A stretch of DNA of 64,000 nucleotides from Anaerolineae bacterium (GTDB lineage: Bacteria > Chloroflexota > Anaerolineae > Aggregatilineales > Phototrophicaceae), in the NCBI GenBank assembly GCA_020849765.1, contig JADLAY010000034.1, positions 372,001 through 436,000 on the forward strand, given 5' to 3'. The notes under the pieces are model-generated. The model saw only the letters and a program-made list of their open reading frames with translations. It had not been told where the DNA came from and did not search any database. The translations under genes and the position numbers were made by a program. Every line of letters starts with the position of its first letter. The first letter of the stretch is position 1. Positions 8,307 to 16,385 of the stretch are shown in pieces.

Positions 8307-9176
8307 TCAGTCTGCAATTTGCTCCAGCTCGGCAGCTTTGTCCAGCAGACGGCGATAGGTTGCCTGGAAGGTCAGCGCATCTGCGGTGTGGAAAGGCAGC
8401 GGCGCTTCTACGGCTGCGGTCCCGCCGACACCGAAGTCGATGAAAGCTTGCAGAAGCTCGCGATAGCGCAGGTCCGCTTCGTTGAGCGGCAGATGCATCT
8501 TCTCACCCTTGGCCGTGTAGTCGATGCCGCTCAGGTGGAAGTGGAGCTGCTTCATGCCCTCATCGCCGAGGGCGACCTGCGCCCGGCGCAGCGCGTCGGC
8601 GAACTCGTCGTAGCTGTTGAAGGTGCCGTCGCCCGCGCGCGCGTGCAGATGTGCCCAATCGATGCACGGCTTCACGCCGGGCACCTCGCGGCTAAGCTGC
8701 AGCACTTCGTCGAGCGTGCCGAACATGGCCGACTTGCCCATCGTCTCCGGCCGCAGATTCACGTCGACGCCTTCTTCGCGCAGGATGCCGGTAATCTCGA
8801 TCATCTTCTCTTTGGCGCGCTCGTAGACCTGTTCCGGCGGCTGGCTGTGATAGCTGCCAGGGTGGAAGATGATGTCACGCGCGCCAGCCAGATAGCCCTT
8901 GCGCGCGGCGGCCAGCAGGCGAGCGTCGCTCTTTTCCATCAGCTCCGTCGTCTGGCTGTTCAGGTTGATGAAATACGGCGCGTGGATGCTGAGCGTGATG
9001 CCACACTTCTGCCCCGCCTCCTTGATCTGTGCGCACATCTCGTCGCTCACGCGGACGCTTTGCACCCAGGCGATTTCCAGATGTTGAAGCCCCAACTCGC
9101 GGATGTGATGGATAGCTGCCACCGTGCCACTTTCGCGCGACGTTTGGGGTGAACCGACCGTGCCAAAACGGATCAT
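8307..9176 (-). CDS. endonuclease IV (Nfo)-family TIM-barrel protein
   Basis: The 289-residue protein belongs to the AP endonuclease 2 / xylose-isomerase-like TIM barrels, and its motifs point to the endonuclease IV branch. SIHAPYFINLNS matches the endonuclease IV His-containing strand, FHPGS supplies a metal-ligand histidine, RPETMGK holds the glutamate, CIDWAHLHARAG the Asp/His pair, HFHLSG a further histidine, and AVEAPLP the final glutamate. The HLHARAG form differs from the classical E. coli enzyme and resembles archaeal-type members. The expected activity is cleavage at abasic sites in DNA, but members of this branch have also been annotated only as sugar-phosphate isomerases. The start is at MIRFGTVG; an upstream frame would cross the predicted promoter at 9245-9253. 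Confidence 0.8.
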   Translation of the reverse strand: MIRFGTVGSPQTSRESGTVAAIHHIRELGLQHLEIAWVQSVRVSDEMCAQIKEAGQKCGITLSIHAPYFINLNSQTTELMEKSDARLLAAARKGYLAGARDIIFHPGSYHSQPPEQVYERAKEKMIEITGILREEGVDVNLRPETMGKSAMFGTLDEVLQLSREVPGVKPCIDWAHLHARAGDGTFNSYDEFADALRRAQVALGDEGMKQLHFHLSGIDYTAKGEKMHLPLNEADLRYRELLQAFIDFGVGGTAAVEAPLPFHTADALTFQATYRRLLDKAAELEQIAD

Positions 9177-9244
9177 GTCATTATCGCTCAAACGAATCCC
9201 TGCACTTTCACGTATAGGTGGATATGATGACGTTGGCATCCTCT

Positions 9245-9253
9245 ATTTTAGCA
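9245..9253 (-). promoter_or_regulatory. predicted extended -10 promoter of Nfo-family gene
   Basis: On the minus strand this reads TGCTAAAAT, an extended -10 element. It lies 69-77 bp before the start at 9176 and just ahead of the divergent M50B start at 9268. It matches the TGCTAnAAT pattern seen at several other starts in the window. Confidence 0.4.
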
Positions 9254-9267
9254 TCCAGGCAGCATCT

Positions 9268-9984
9268 ATGTTGAACAACGACTCGCAGTTTCATCGGCGC
9301 GCGCTCCTGGCATCGATGGGCGCGTTCATCCTGGCGTTGATCATCTGGAATATCCCGCAGTTGAACTTCCTGCTCTACCCCGTGCGCCTGTTCGTCACCT
9401 TCGTGCACGAGAGCGGTCATGGGTTGGCGGCGATTTTGAGCGGCGGCACGCTCAACGGCTTCCAGGTGTTTGCCGATGGCACCGGTTTGACCAGCACCTC
9501 CGGCGGCAATCCACTCCTGATCTTGCCCGCTGGTTACGTCGGCGCGGCCATCTTCGGCTCGATCCTGTTCTACGTCGCCAACACAGTGCCCTACCCGCGC
9601 ACGATCTCCGTCATCCTGGGCGTTCTCCTGGCTGTGATCACGCTTTTCTATACAGGCGGGCCATCTGTCGCGCTGATCGTCGGCGGATTGGGCAGCGTCG
9701 TGCTGATCATGCTCGGTTGGCGCGGCGGACGCGGGCTGAATCTGATCGTGCTCAACTTCCTGGGGTTGATGACTGCGCTCAACGCGGTGCTCGATCTCGT
9801 CTATCTGATCGGCGCCAGCGATTCGCGGCTCGGCGACGTGCGCAATGACGCGTCCGCCTTCAGCGCCGCGATTGCCCCGCTGATCCCGGCGGCCGTCTGG
9901 GCGGCGGTGTGGGCCCTACTCGCGCTTGCGGCGTTGGGCATCGCCGTCTATTACAGCATCATCCGGCGTCTCTGGCGTCGCTAA
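9268..9984 (+). CDS. M50B-like membrane metalloprotease
   Basis: The 238-residue protein has HESGH (47-51) within a hydrophobic segment, the zinc-binding HExxH motif of site-2-protease-like enzymes, and about six membrane helices. The surrounding FVTFVHESGHGLAAILSGG, with a following Gly-rich stretch, fits the Peptidase_M50B group of bacterial membrane proteins. The third zinc ligand, usually in a later helix, is not obvious. The physiological substrate is unknown; relatives cleave or process membrane proteins. The ATG at 9268 is used because the frame upstream runs through the divergent promoter region and has no membrane or domain signal. It is divergent from the Nfo-family gene, with 91 bp between the starts. 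Confidence 0.75.
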   Translation: MLNNDSQFHRRALLASMGAFILALIIWNIPQLNFLLYPVRLFVTFVHESGHGLAAILSGGTLNGFQVFADGTGLTSTSGGNPLLILPAGYVGAAIFGSILFYVANTVPYPRTISVILGVLLAVITLFYTGGPSVALIVGGLGSVVLIMLGWRGGRGLNLIVLNFLGLMTALNAVLDLVYLIGASDSRLGDVRNDASAFSAAIAPLIPAAVWAAVWALLALAALGIAVYYSIIRRLWRR

Positions 9985-9990
9985 CCACTA

Positions 9991-10020
9991 AAAAAGCGGG
10001 GCATTCACGATGAATGCCCC
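9991..10020 (-). terminator. intrinsic terminator of the secreted-protein gene
   Basis: A perfect 10-bp stem (9998-10007 with 10011-10020) has a 3-nt loop. On the minus strand it is followed by GC and a run of six T. It ends the gene whose stop is at 10059. Confidence 0.85.
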
Positions 10021-10058
10021 ACGCTGTGTGCTATGCAGTTGAGAGTTCGCGGCTGTGC

Positions 10059-11105
10059 CTATTGGCCCGGCAGCAGATCGTGTACGGCGTAGTTCGTCGG
10101 GAAGTACTGGCCGCTGTAGCTGACGCTCAGATTGTCCGGGTTGGGCACGATGTCGAAGTTGCACACCGACGTCAGTTCTGGGAAATCGGTGCCCGGCCCG
10201 TAATTGTCGTAGCCGTCAAAATGCGGTTCTGACCAGGTTACTTTGTACTCGACCTCATAGTGCCCAGGGCGCAGGTGCCCGACCTGACCGGAGAAGAACA
10301 CCCACGTGTTGGCCCCGCCGCGCCGCCCAGGCTCGCTGCGCCGGACGTCCGTCAGCGGCGCGCTGTTGAGCTTGACCGAGTATTGCACAGTGTCGAGATG
10401 CTGCTGCATCTGCGCGCTTGTGCGCGTGAACCACGACCAGAAGATGACGACGTTGTCGTTGTCGTAGACGATGCCGGGGTTCGCCAGTTCGTAGCTATCA
10501 CATTCGGCGAAGATCATGCCGGGCGTCTCTGAGCGGAAGCTCAGGCTCGGACGGGCACCGACGAAGACGTCGCCTTCTGCTTCCAGATTCGGGTTTACAT
10601 AACCGCTGCCGGGCGCCAGAATCCGCACGGTCCCGGACGTGCTCCCCGAAGTGGTCGCGCCGGTGCCGGTATCCGTGCTGCTGACGCTGGAGTTTTGCGG
10701 ATTGCTGCAGCCATCCTGATTATCGTTGACGGTCGTCTGATAATCGACCTGGCTGCTGTCGCCCTCACGCGCGATCAGCACGCGCACGCTGGCGGTCGTG
10801 CCGGAAGCGAGCACTGTCCCGTTCGCATACGGCAGGCGTTCGCTCACGGCATAAGTGCCGTTGACCGAAATCTGGCGCAAGGTGGACAGAGCATCGCCCG
10901 TCCCGTTGGCGCCACTAAAGAGCTGGTAGTAAATATCCCATCCAGCCACGACCGTCCCACTCACGTTGAGCACACCCGCATCCGGGCAGGTCACGTAAAG
11001 AATCTGGACGGAATTGACCAGAGTTGAATCCTGCGCCTGGAGCGGCGTCACGGTTAGCAGCCCGATCAAGAGCAGGCTGATCGCGCCGAGTAATCGCTTT
11101 TTCAC
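10059..11105 (-). CDS. secreted protein of unknown function
   Basis: The 348-residue protein begins with a clear signal peptide (MKKRLLGAISLLLIGLLTV, cleavage likely after LQAQ, about residue 25). The mature part has an N-terminal domain of about 115 residues, a Ser/Thr/Gly linker (about 140-162) and a C-terminal domain of about 180 residues rich in aromatic residues (FWSWFTR, NTWVFFSG, YNYGPG-like turns). Two or three cysteines in each domain could form disulfides. I recognise no family. It has its own predicted promoter and terminator, so it is probably a single-gene unit. The four-copy GGG repeat array lies upstream of that promoter, making this gene the likely target of whatever binds there. 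Confidence 0.75.
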   Translation of the reverse strand: MKKRLLGAISLLLIGLLTVTPLQAQDSTLVNSVQILYVTCPDAGVLNVSGTVVAGWDIYYQLFSGANGTGDALSTLRQISVNGTYAVSERLPYANGTVLASGTTASVRVLIAREGDSSQVDYQTTVNDNQDGCSNPQNSSVSSTDTGTGATTSGSTSGTVRILAPGSGYVNPNLEAEGDVFVGARPSLSFRSETPGMIFAECDSYELANPGIVYDNDNVVIFWSWFTRTSAQMQQHLDTVQYSVKLNSAPLTDVRRSEPGRRGGANTWVFFSGQVGHLRPGHYEVEYKVTWSEPHFDGYDNYGPGTDFPELTSVCNFDIVPNPDNLSVSYSGQYFPTNYAVHDLLPGQ

Positions 11106-11166
11106 GCGAACCCCCTATCAAATCAAGTTAACATCCGCGCCAGTCAACCACGTAGATGCGCGGAAG

Positions 11167-11175
11167 ATTGTAGCA
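11167..11175 (-). promoter_or_regulatory. predicted extended -10 promoter of the secreted-protein gene
   Basis: On the minus strand this reads TGCTACAAT. It lies 62-70 bp before the start codon at 11105. There is no good -35 box; the phased repeat array at 11247-11286 lies about 70-115 bp further upstream. Confidence 0.45.
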
Positions 11176-11221
11176 GATTTTACCGGCGTCCACGCGGTCT
11201 GCCAGCGACAAAGGTCACCCT

Positions 11222-11286
11222 TTATATCCCGTATGGCAACCGGAGGTTGGGTCCGTTAGGGATAAGTTGGGATATATTGGGATATG
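11222..11286. repeat. phased GGG / TTGGGATAT repeat array
   Basis: Four GGG triplets begin at 11249, 11259, 11269 and 11279, exactly 10 bp apart. The last two are inside TTGGGATATA (11267-11276) and TTGGGATATG (11277-11286); the second is TTAGGGATAA; the first, TTGGGTCC, is degenerate. An inverted copy (TTATATCCC) lies at 11222-11230. The element shares its core with the repeats at 4174-4240. The four tracts with 7-nt loops also satisfy the classical G3N1-7 G-quadruplex pattern on the plus strand. Confidence 0.6.
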
Positions 11287-11293
11287 ATCGCGT

Positions 11294-12463
11294 TTAGTTT
11301 CCGTTCTGGATCTGCGCCGCCATTTGGGATAACGCCTGCATGAGCATGTCGTGCGAGCAGCCGAAGTTCAAACGCACAAAACCCTGCCCGCCCGCGCCAA
11401 ACGGCGCACCATCATTGAGCGCGACTTTGGCGTGCTCCAGGAAGTACTGGTACGGGTTGTCGATCCCCAGTTCGCGGCAGTCCATCCAGGCCAGGAAAGT
11501 GCCTTCCGGACGTGTGACGTGAATGCCCGGCATCTGCGCGCCGACGAACTCCACCACTGTATCGCGGTTGCGCTCCAGATGCTGGACCAACGCGTCGACC
11601 CACGGCTGGCCTTCGCTGTAGGCGGCAGCGGCGGCGACGTAGCCAAACACATTCGGTAGCAACCCGAAGCCGAAGGCCGTTTCTCGCAGACGTGCGCGCA
11701 GCGTTGCATCCGGCACGATGGCGGCGGAGCAGGCCATGCCCGGCATGTTGAAGGTCTTGCTCGGCGCGATCAGGGTAACGGTGCGACGCGCGATTTCTGG
11801 CGAGAGTGATGCCACCGGGATGTGCTGATTGCCTGAGTAGACCACATCGCAGTGGATCTCGTCTGAACAGAGGATGAGATCGTGGCGTTCGCACAGATCA
11901 GCCACGCGTTCCAGTTCTGCGCGCGTGAACACGCGTCCGGTCGGGTTGTGCGGGTTGCAGAACAAGAACATCCGGCTCCTGGCATCGGCGGCGGCGGCTT
12001 CCAGACCGTCGAAGTCAAGCTCATAGTTCAGCACGTGACCCTCGCGCGTGAATGGCATTTCGACGGCATGAATCTGGCGGTTCTGATGCTCACTCAGATG
12101 GATGAACGGTGGGTAGATCGGCGGCGTCATCAGCACAGCGTCCCCTGGCGAGGTCATGCCGTAGACGGCCATGTTCAGTGCGCTGACCACGCCGGGCAGG
12201 ATGACGATCCAATCGGGATCGACCTGCCAACCATAGCGTGCACCCATCCGTTCGGCAATAATGGCGCGCAATTCGGGAGCATCTGCCTGATAACCGAAGA
12301 CGGGATGCTGCAAGCGGCGCTGAACAGCTTCGATCACTTGCGGCGGCACGGCGAATTCCATGTCCGCCACCCACATCGGCAGCACATCTGCGCCATAACG
12401 ATCCCACTTGATGGCATGCGTTCCACGACGATCCACGTCGTGCTCGAAATTGAAGTCCACCAT
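11294..12463 (-). CDS. patB: PatB/MalY-type pyridoxal-phosphate C-S lyase or aminotransferase
   Basis: This 389-residue fold-type I PLP enzyme matches the MalY/PatB branch, which mostly has cystathionine beta-lyase activity (cleaving C-S bonds to give homocysteine, ammonia and pyruvate). The N-terminus HAIKWDRYG and LPMWVADMEF is diagnostic for that branch. NPHNPTGRV (170-178), the pyridine-nitrogen-binding Asp201 in SDEIHCD, and SKTFNMPG with the Schiff-base Lys236 are intact. The length is typical. Its ATG directly follows the stop of the PHP-domain gene, so the two are surely translated from one transcript. No methionine or cysteine biosynthesis gene is adjacent, and a maltose-system regulator role, known for MalY in E. 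coli, is not indicated. Confidence 0.9.
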   Translation of the reverse strand: MVDFNFEHDVDRRGTHAIKWDRYGADVLPMWVADMEFAVPPQVIEAVQRRLQHPVFGYQADAPELRAIIAERMGARYGWQVDPDWIVILPGVVSALNMAVYGMTSPGDAVLMTPPIYPPFIHLSEHQNRQIHAVEMPFTREGHVLNYELDFDGLEAAAADARSRMFLFCNPHNPTGRVFTRAELERVADLCERHDLILCSDEIHCDVVYSGNQHIPVASLSPEIARRTVTLIAPSKTFNMPGMACSAAIVPDATLRARLRETAFGFGLLPNVFGYVAAAAAYSEGQPWVDALVQHLERNRDTVVEFVGAQMPGIHVTRPEGTFLAWMDCRELGIDNPYQYFLEHAKVALNDGAPFGAGGQGFVRLNFGCSHDMLMQALSQMAAQIQNGN

Positions 12464-13372
12464 TTACTCCTCAAACCAGATAACGTTCGACCAGGCGCGC
12501 TCACCATGACGGTCGCGCACGGTCACACGGCAGTAGGGACTGCTCCAACGACGAAGGCTCAATTCTGCATCGATCAGGCCGTTGCCATGCACGCTGACGG
12601 CCTGCGCGCCCTTGCCGGTCACGGTGATGTGATCGACCGGCGAGCAGCGCACGGTGACGCGGTTGCCGGGGAAGACCTGCAGATCCAGGATCTGCGGGCC
12701 GGTGCTGCTGTAATAATGCCCTGCCTTCAAGGCCGTCAAAATCGCCTCAGGCGTGAGTTCGGTTGCTTTGACCCAGGCCCAGCCGCGCAGCAAATCGGCG
12801 TGCTGATCGTGAAAATGCGCGTCGTCCGTGGCCAGCGCGCTGTAGCGCCGACCGAGCGCCGCCATCCGGTCGACCATGTACCACGACTCCAGGCGATCGT
12901 TGTGATCGGCGGAGATGCCGTTGACGATCTCGATGGCGTGGACGTCGCCGAGCGAGAGCACATCCGCCTCGCCGAGGTTGTACCAGGCCGGGTGCGCCGC
13001 CGCGACGAACGCGCCCGCATCCAGCGCCCGCTGGGCGATCTGCGGGCCGCTCTCGTCAGGCCGATTGGGCGCGAAATCGCTCGGCAGCCCGACCGCCAGG
13101 ATGTGCCAGATGTCGCCGATCTCGATCTGCCCGGCGTGCAGCTCCGCGCCCAGCAGCGTGATGAAACCGTCAGCCCAGTACGTACGCGTATCCGTGATCG
13201 GATAGCCGAAGCGCTCCATGAAGTGATCGGTAATCGCGAGAAAGTCGTAGCCCATGTCGCGATAGAAGCGGCAGACCTCCTCCGGCGAACGACGGCCATC
13301 GGAACGTGTCGAATGAGTGTGAAGATTGCCGCGAAAAAAACGCCCCGGCTTGTCGAACGGGAGTTGCTGCAT
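12464..13372 (-). CDS. PHP-domain metal-dependent phosphoesterase
   Basis: The 302-residue protein has the N-terminal PHP motifs NLHTHSTRSDG (16-26) and FLAITDH (44-50), and later HPAW and DDAHFHDQHAD, which supply the His/Asp ligands for two or three metal ions. PHP enzymes hydrolyse phosphoesters; relatives include histidinol phosphatase, the 3',5'-bisphosphate nucleotidase/RNase AM (TrpH) and polymerase-associated domains. The C-terminal third (GHYYSSTGPQILDLQV and the following beta-rich region ending NVIWFEE) is a beta-domain often seen in stand-alone PHP proteins. The substrate cannot be named. It is the first gene of a two-gene unit, with its stop abutting the PatB-like start. Confidence 0.85.
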   Translation of the reverse strand: MQQLPFDKPGRFFRGNLHTHSTRSDGRRSPEEVCRFYRDMGYDFLAITDHFMERFGYPITDTRTYWADGFITLLGAELHAGQIEIGDIWHILAVGLPSDFAPNRPDESGPQIAQRALDAGAFVAAAHPAWYNLGEADVLSLGDVHAIEIVNGISADHNDRLESWYMVDRMAALGRRYSALATDDAHFHDQHADLLRGWAWVKATELTPEAILTALKAGHYYSSTGPQILDLQVFPGNRVTVRCSPVDHITVTGKGAQAVSVHGNGLIDAELSLRRWSSPYCRVTVRDRHGERAWSNVIWFEE

Positions 13373-13463
13373 TCCAGATCCTTGGGTTCATAATCAGAGA
13401 GGTGACCGTGATTCTAGCGCGTGCGCGCCTGCCCGCACACCTGCTCATTTAGCCTGCATGCGC

Positions 13464-13469
13464 TATACT
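13464..13469 (+). promoter_or_regulatory. predicted -10 box for polyphosphate glucokinase
   Basis: TATACT in the context GCGCTATACT, 54 bp before the start at 13523. The -35 region is not convincing. The local context resembles other -10 boxes in this window. Confidence 0.4.
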
Positions 13470-13499
13470 CGCCTGTGGAGCGAGTTCGCCAGAAGTTAA

Positions 13500-13517
13500 G
13501 GGGAGTTAGGGGAGTTA
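13500..13517 (+). promoter_or_regulatory. tandemly duplicated Shine-Dalgarno sequence
   Basis: GGGGAGTTA occurs twice in perfect tandem (13500-13508 and 13509-13517). The second GGGGAG is 8 nt before the ATG at 13523 and decides the start. The first copy could act as a ribosome standby site. Confidence 0.6.
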
Positions 13518-13522
13518 TTTGT

Positions 13523-14275
13523 ATGCATGTCCTTGGTATTGATATTGGCGGCAGCGGCATCAAAGGCGCCCCCGTCGACATTGAGGCAGGCTCACTGCTG
13601 GCAGAACGCTATCGTTTGATCACCCCCGATCCGTCGACGCCGGAAGCGGTCGCCGACTGCATCGACCAGATCGCGAAATATTTCGAATGGGACGGGCGCA
13701 TCGGCTGTGGCTACCCTGGCGCAGTCAAGAACGGCGTGACGCTGACAGCCGCCAACGTCGACCAGGGTTGGATCAACTGCGACGCCAAGTCGTTGATCGA
13801 GCAGGTTACCCAGTGCAAGACCAGTGTTGTCAATGATGCCGATGCCGCCGGGCTGGCCGAGATCCGTTTCGGGGCGGGCCGCGACGTGCAGGGCGTCGTC
13901 ATCATGATCACGCTCGGCACGGGCATCGGCACGGCGCTATTCATCGACGGCCATCTGCTGCCCAACGCGGAACTCGGCCACCTGGACATCCGCGGCAAAG
14001 ACGCCGAGACACGCGCCTCCGACCGGGCGCGCGCCAAGAAAAATCTATCCTGGAGAGCCTGGGCCAAGCGCCTGGATGAATATTTCCTTTATCTTGAAAA
14101 GCTGTTCTGGCCGGATCTGATCATCGTCGGCGGAGGTGCTAGCAAGAACCACGAGAAGTTCATCCCGTACCTCACGCTCCACACCCCGATCGTCCCGGCG
14201 CAAATGTTCAACGCCGCGGGCATTGTCGGCGCGGCGCTGGGCGGGATGGAAATGGCGGTCGACGAACCGAAGTAG
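13523..14275 (+). CDS. ppgK: polyphosphate glucokinase (ROK family)
   Basis: The 250-residue enzyme phosphorylates glucose with inorganic polyphosphate (and often ATP). The phosphate-1 motif DIGGSGIKG (7-15) and the ROK-type GTGIGTALF are present. [10 protein letters not shown] holds the catalytic aspartate, and [13 protein letters not shown] followed by AS-RARAKK is the polyphosphate-glucokinase signature separating it from ordinary ROK glucokinases. Length is typical for PpgK. The start is fixed by a duplicated GGGGAG ribosome binding site. It is divergent from the PHP/PatB unit and stands alone. It lets the cell use polyphosphate reserves for glycolysis. Confidence 0.93.
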   Translation: MHVLGIDIGGSGIKGAPVDIEAGSLLAERYRLITPDPSTPEAVADCIDQIAKYFEWDGRIGCGYPGAVKNGVTLTAANVDQGWINCDAKSLIEQVTQCKTSVVNDADAAGLAEIRFGAGRDVQGVVIMITLGTGIGTALFIDGHLLPNAELGHLDIRGKDAETRASDRARAKKNLSWRAWAKRLDEYFLYLEKLFWPDLIIVGGGASKNHEKFIPYLTLHTPIVPAQMFNAAGIVGAALGGMEMAVDEPK

Positions 14276-14306
14276 CGTCGACCGGCCAGGTGTGTCTTGT
14301 GGATGC

Positions 14307-15797
14307 TTAGCGGGTGAAGTTGTTGTTCGAGGAACCGAAAATCCGGCTGTTGAGGCGGAAACCGTACTGCTCAAAGCGGTCGAGGAACTTGGGACGCATG
14401 CCCGTAGCCTCGAGCTTGCCACCGCCCTCGTGCGAGTAACCCTGGCCCTGGTGACCGGGCGTCTTATAGACGAACACGTCCTGCAAAACGACCTGTTCGC
14501 CTTCCATGCCCTGGACTTCCGTCACCTGCACGATCTTGCGGCTGCCATCGCGCAGACGGGCCTGCTGGATGATCAGGTCAATCGCGCTGACGATCTGGCG
14601 CCGGATGACGAATACTGGCAGATCCATGCCCGCCATCAAGCACAGGGTTTCCAGTCGCGCAATGCAATCGCGCGGGTTGTTGCTGTGGACCGTCGTCAGC
14701 GAGCCGTCGTGGCCCGTATTCATGGCCTGGAGCATGTCCAGCGCCTCGCCGCCGCGGCATTCGCCGACGACGATGCGATCTGGGCGCATACGCAGCGAAC
14801 CGCGCACCAGGTCACGGATCGCGAGTGAGCCGGTCTTGCCGTCGCCATTCGGGATCGGCGGCGCCGTCTCCAGGCGTACAACGTGGTGCTGGGCGAGCTG
14901 AAGTTCCGCCGAGTCTTCAATCGTCACAATGCGTTCGCTGTCCGGGATGAAGGAGCTGAGCACGTTCAGCAGGGTCGTTTTACCGCTGCCCGTGCCACCG
15001 CTGACCACGATGTTGAGCCGGGCGACGACCGCCGCTTCCAGGAATTCGGCGGTCTCACGCGTCACCGAGCCGAACTTGATCAGGTCCTCGATGGTCAGGC
15101 GCTTTTCCGGGAACTTACGAATAGTGATCGTCGTGCCGTTGAGGGCCGAAGGCTGGCTGACGATGTGCACGCGCGAGCCATCGGGCAGACGTGCGTCGAC
15201 CATCGGATTGGCGCGGTCGAGTTGGCGCTGCAGCGGGCGGACGATGCGGTGTGCTGTCCACAGCACGTGATCTTCGTCGTCGAAGACATACTGCGATTCG
15301 GTCAGCTTGCCGCGGTGTTCGGCATAGATCACATCCGGGCCGTTGACCATGATTTCGGAGAAGCTCCTGTCGCGCACCAGCGGATCGATGGCGCCGAAGC
15401 CGAGCACATCGTCCAGGATCGCTTCCTTCAATTCGTCGAACTCGCTGTTTGAAAGCGTCATCTGAGGGTTTTCTTCCCCCATCTGGCGGAAAATGGCGCG
15501 CAGGCGGTCGATGATGATGCGCTCTTTTTCAGCATCACCACGCTGCCACTGATCGGCCTCGTCCGGCGCCCGCAGCACTTTCCGGCGCAGGTTCTTGCGC
15601 AGCGCGGCCAGCTTGGGTGACAGGCGATACTTGAGTGTATCCGTCCGCTTTTCTTCTTCGGCGAACACGTCTTCCGGCACTGGATTCGGTGCAGTATCCT
15701 CGTCCAATTCACTTACAGCGGCGTAACGCGACTGAAGTTCGCGCTCCGCTTCGCGCTGGACCTGTTCGTTCAGTTTGCGCTGCAGAAACGATGCCAT
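14307..15797 (-). CDS. CpaF/TadA-type secretion ATPase
   Basis: The 496-residue protein is a type II/IV secretion AAA ATPase that powers pilus assembly or secretion in Tad/Flp-type systems. After an N-terminal charged region (1-120), the N1 domain contains [10 protein letters not shown] (146-154) and DGSRVHIV (206-213). The Walker A motif is GGTGSGKTT (267-275), followed by the Asp box ITIED-like [11 protein letters not shown] and Walker B region [14 protein letters not shown], then the His box LTTVHSN. All catalytic elements are intact. No tadB, tadC, pilin, prepilin peptidase or secretin gene is within the window, so it is an orphan here; partners must be elsewhere on the chromosome. Confidence 0.92.
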   Translation of the reverse strand: MASFLQRKLNEQVQREAERELQSRYAAVSELDEDTAPNPVPEDVFAEEEKRTDTLKYRLSPKLAALRKNLRRKVLRAPDEADQWQRGDAEKERIIIDRLRAIFRQMGEENPQMTLSNSEFDELKEAILDDVLGFGAIDPLVRDRSFSEIMVNGPDVIYAEHRGKLTESQYVFDDEDHVLWTAHRIVRPLQRQLDRANPMVDARLPDGSRVHIVSQPSALNGTTITIRKFPEKRLTIEDLIKFGSVTRETAEFLEAAVVARLNIVVSGGTGSGKTTLLNVLSSFIPDSERIVTIEDSAELQLAQHHVVRLETAPPIPNGDGKTGSLAIRDLVRGSLRMRPDRIVVGECRGGEALDMLQAMNTGHDGSLTTVHSNNPRDCIARLETLCLMAGMDLPVFVIRRQIVSAIDLIIQQARLRDGSRKIVQVTEVQGMEGEQVVLQDVFVYKTPGHQGQGYSHEGGGKLEATGMRPKFLDRFEQYGFRLNSRIFGSSNNNFTR

Positions 15798-15813
15798 AAG
15801 ACCCTCAATCTAC

Positions 15814-15828
15814 CATTGTGATACAATG
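15814..15828. promoter_or_regulatory. inverted repeat upstream of the CpaF-type gene
   Basis: CATTGT-GAT-ACAATG, a perfect 6-bp dyad with a 3-nt spacer, lies 17-31 bp upstream of the start codon at 15797. The position suits a repressor site or a promoter element, but no regulator gene is adjacent. Confidence 0.35.
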
Positions 15829-15880
15829 AATTCCACATTCATTCTAAATGGTTGTAAGGATTGAGAGCGTTGACGTTTCT

Positions 15881-16381
15881 CTATGGCGCGCTGTTCGGCG
15901 CGTCTGGATTATTTGCCATTTCACGCGTCTGTGGATCGCCGCACCAGGCGAAGCCCGCCCAGCGATCGATGCGCCAATTACCGTCGGCCTCCTGCGTCAA
16001 ATGTGTATAGATGCACACGCCGCTGAACCCGCGATCCTTTTCCCAATTGCCGATCAGGTCGACGTGCCAGTTCCTTCCGTCAGGTGTGGCGCGCCGGAAG
16101 ACGACGCTCTTGAAATCGCCCCACTCGACCGGGATATAGGCCTCGATACAGGCGGAGACGCTCCCCCCGGCGCAGTTGTCGCGCACATAGGTGGCGAGGT
16201 CGTCGCTCAGGAAGGTCATCGCCTGCGCATCGTCACCGCTGGCGGCTGCTTCGACAAATTCGACCGCCACCGCGTAGGCGGGATTGGTCTGATCGGGCGT
16301 GAAAAACGACGTGGCGATGACAATCACCCCGATCACGAGTAAAAACGCAAGGCCGATCAACCACCAAACCGTCTTCGTCAT
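15881..16381 (-). CDS. membrane-anchored NTF2-like/DUF4878-type protein
   Basis: The 166-residue product starts with a single hydrophobic helix (residues 6-27, WWLIGLAFLLVIGVIVIA) that acts as a signal anchor. The extracytoplasmic part begins AVAVEFVEAAASGDDAQAM and then has alternating beta-strands (FKSVVFRRAT, WHVDLIGNW, WRIDRWAGF), the pattern of small cone-shaped NTF2-like domains such as DUF4878. Cysteines in NCAGGSVSACIEAY and later GVCIYTHL and FAWCGD could pair. No catalytic role is evident. It lies 4 bp after the TIM-barrel gene stop on the same strand, and so could be co-transcribed with it. Confidence 0.6.
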   Translation of the reverse strand: MTKTVWWLIGLAFLLVIGVIVIATSFFTPDQTNPAYAVAVEFVEAAASGDDAQAMTFLSDDLATYVRDNCAGGSVSACIEAYIPVEWGDFKSVVFRRATPDGRNWHVDLIGNWEKDRGFSGVCIYTHLTQEADGNWRIDRWAGFAWCGDPQTREMANNPDAPNSAP

Positions 16382-16385
16382 TGCT

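Noticed and set aside
11882..13393. Plus-strand open frame (503 codons) opposite the PHP/PatB genes
   Set aside because: It crosses two genes with firm domain support and has no recognisable content.
14307..15797. A complete tad or type IV pilus locus
   Set aside because: Only the ATPase is present; flanking genes are unrelated.
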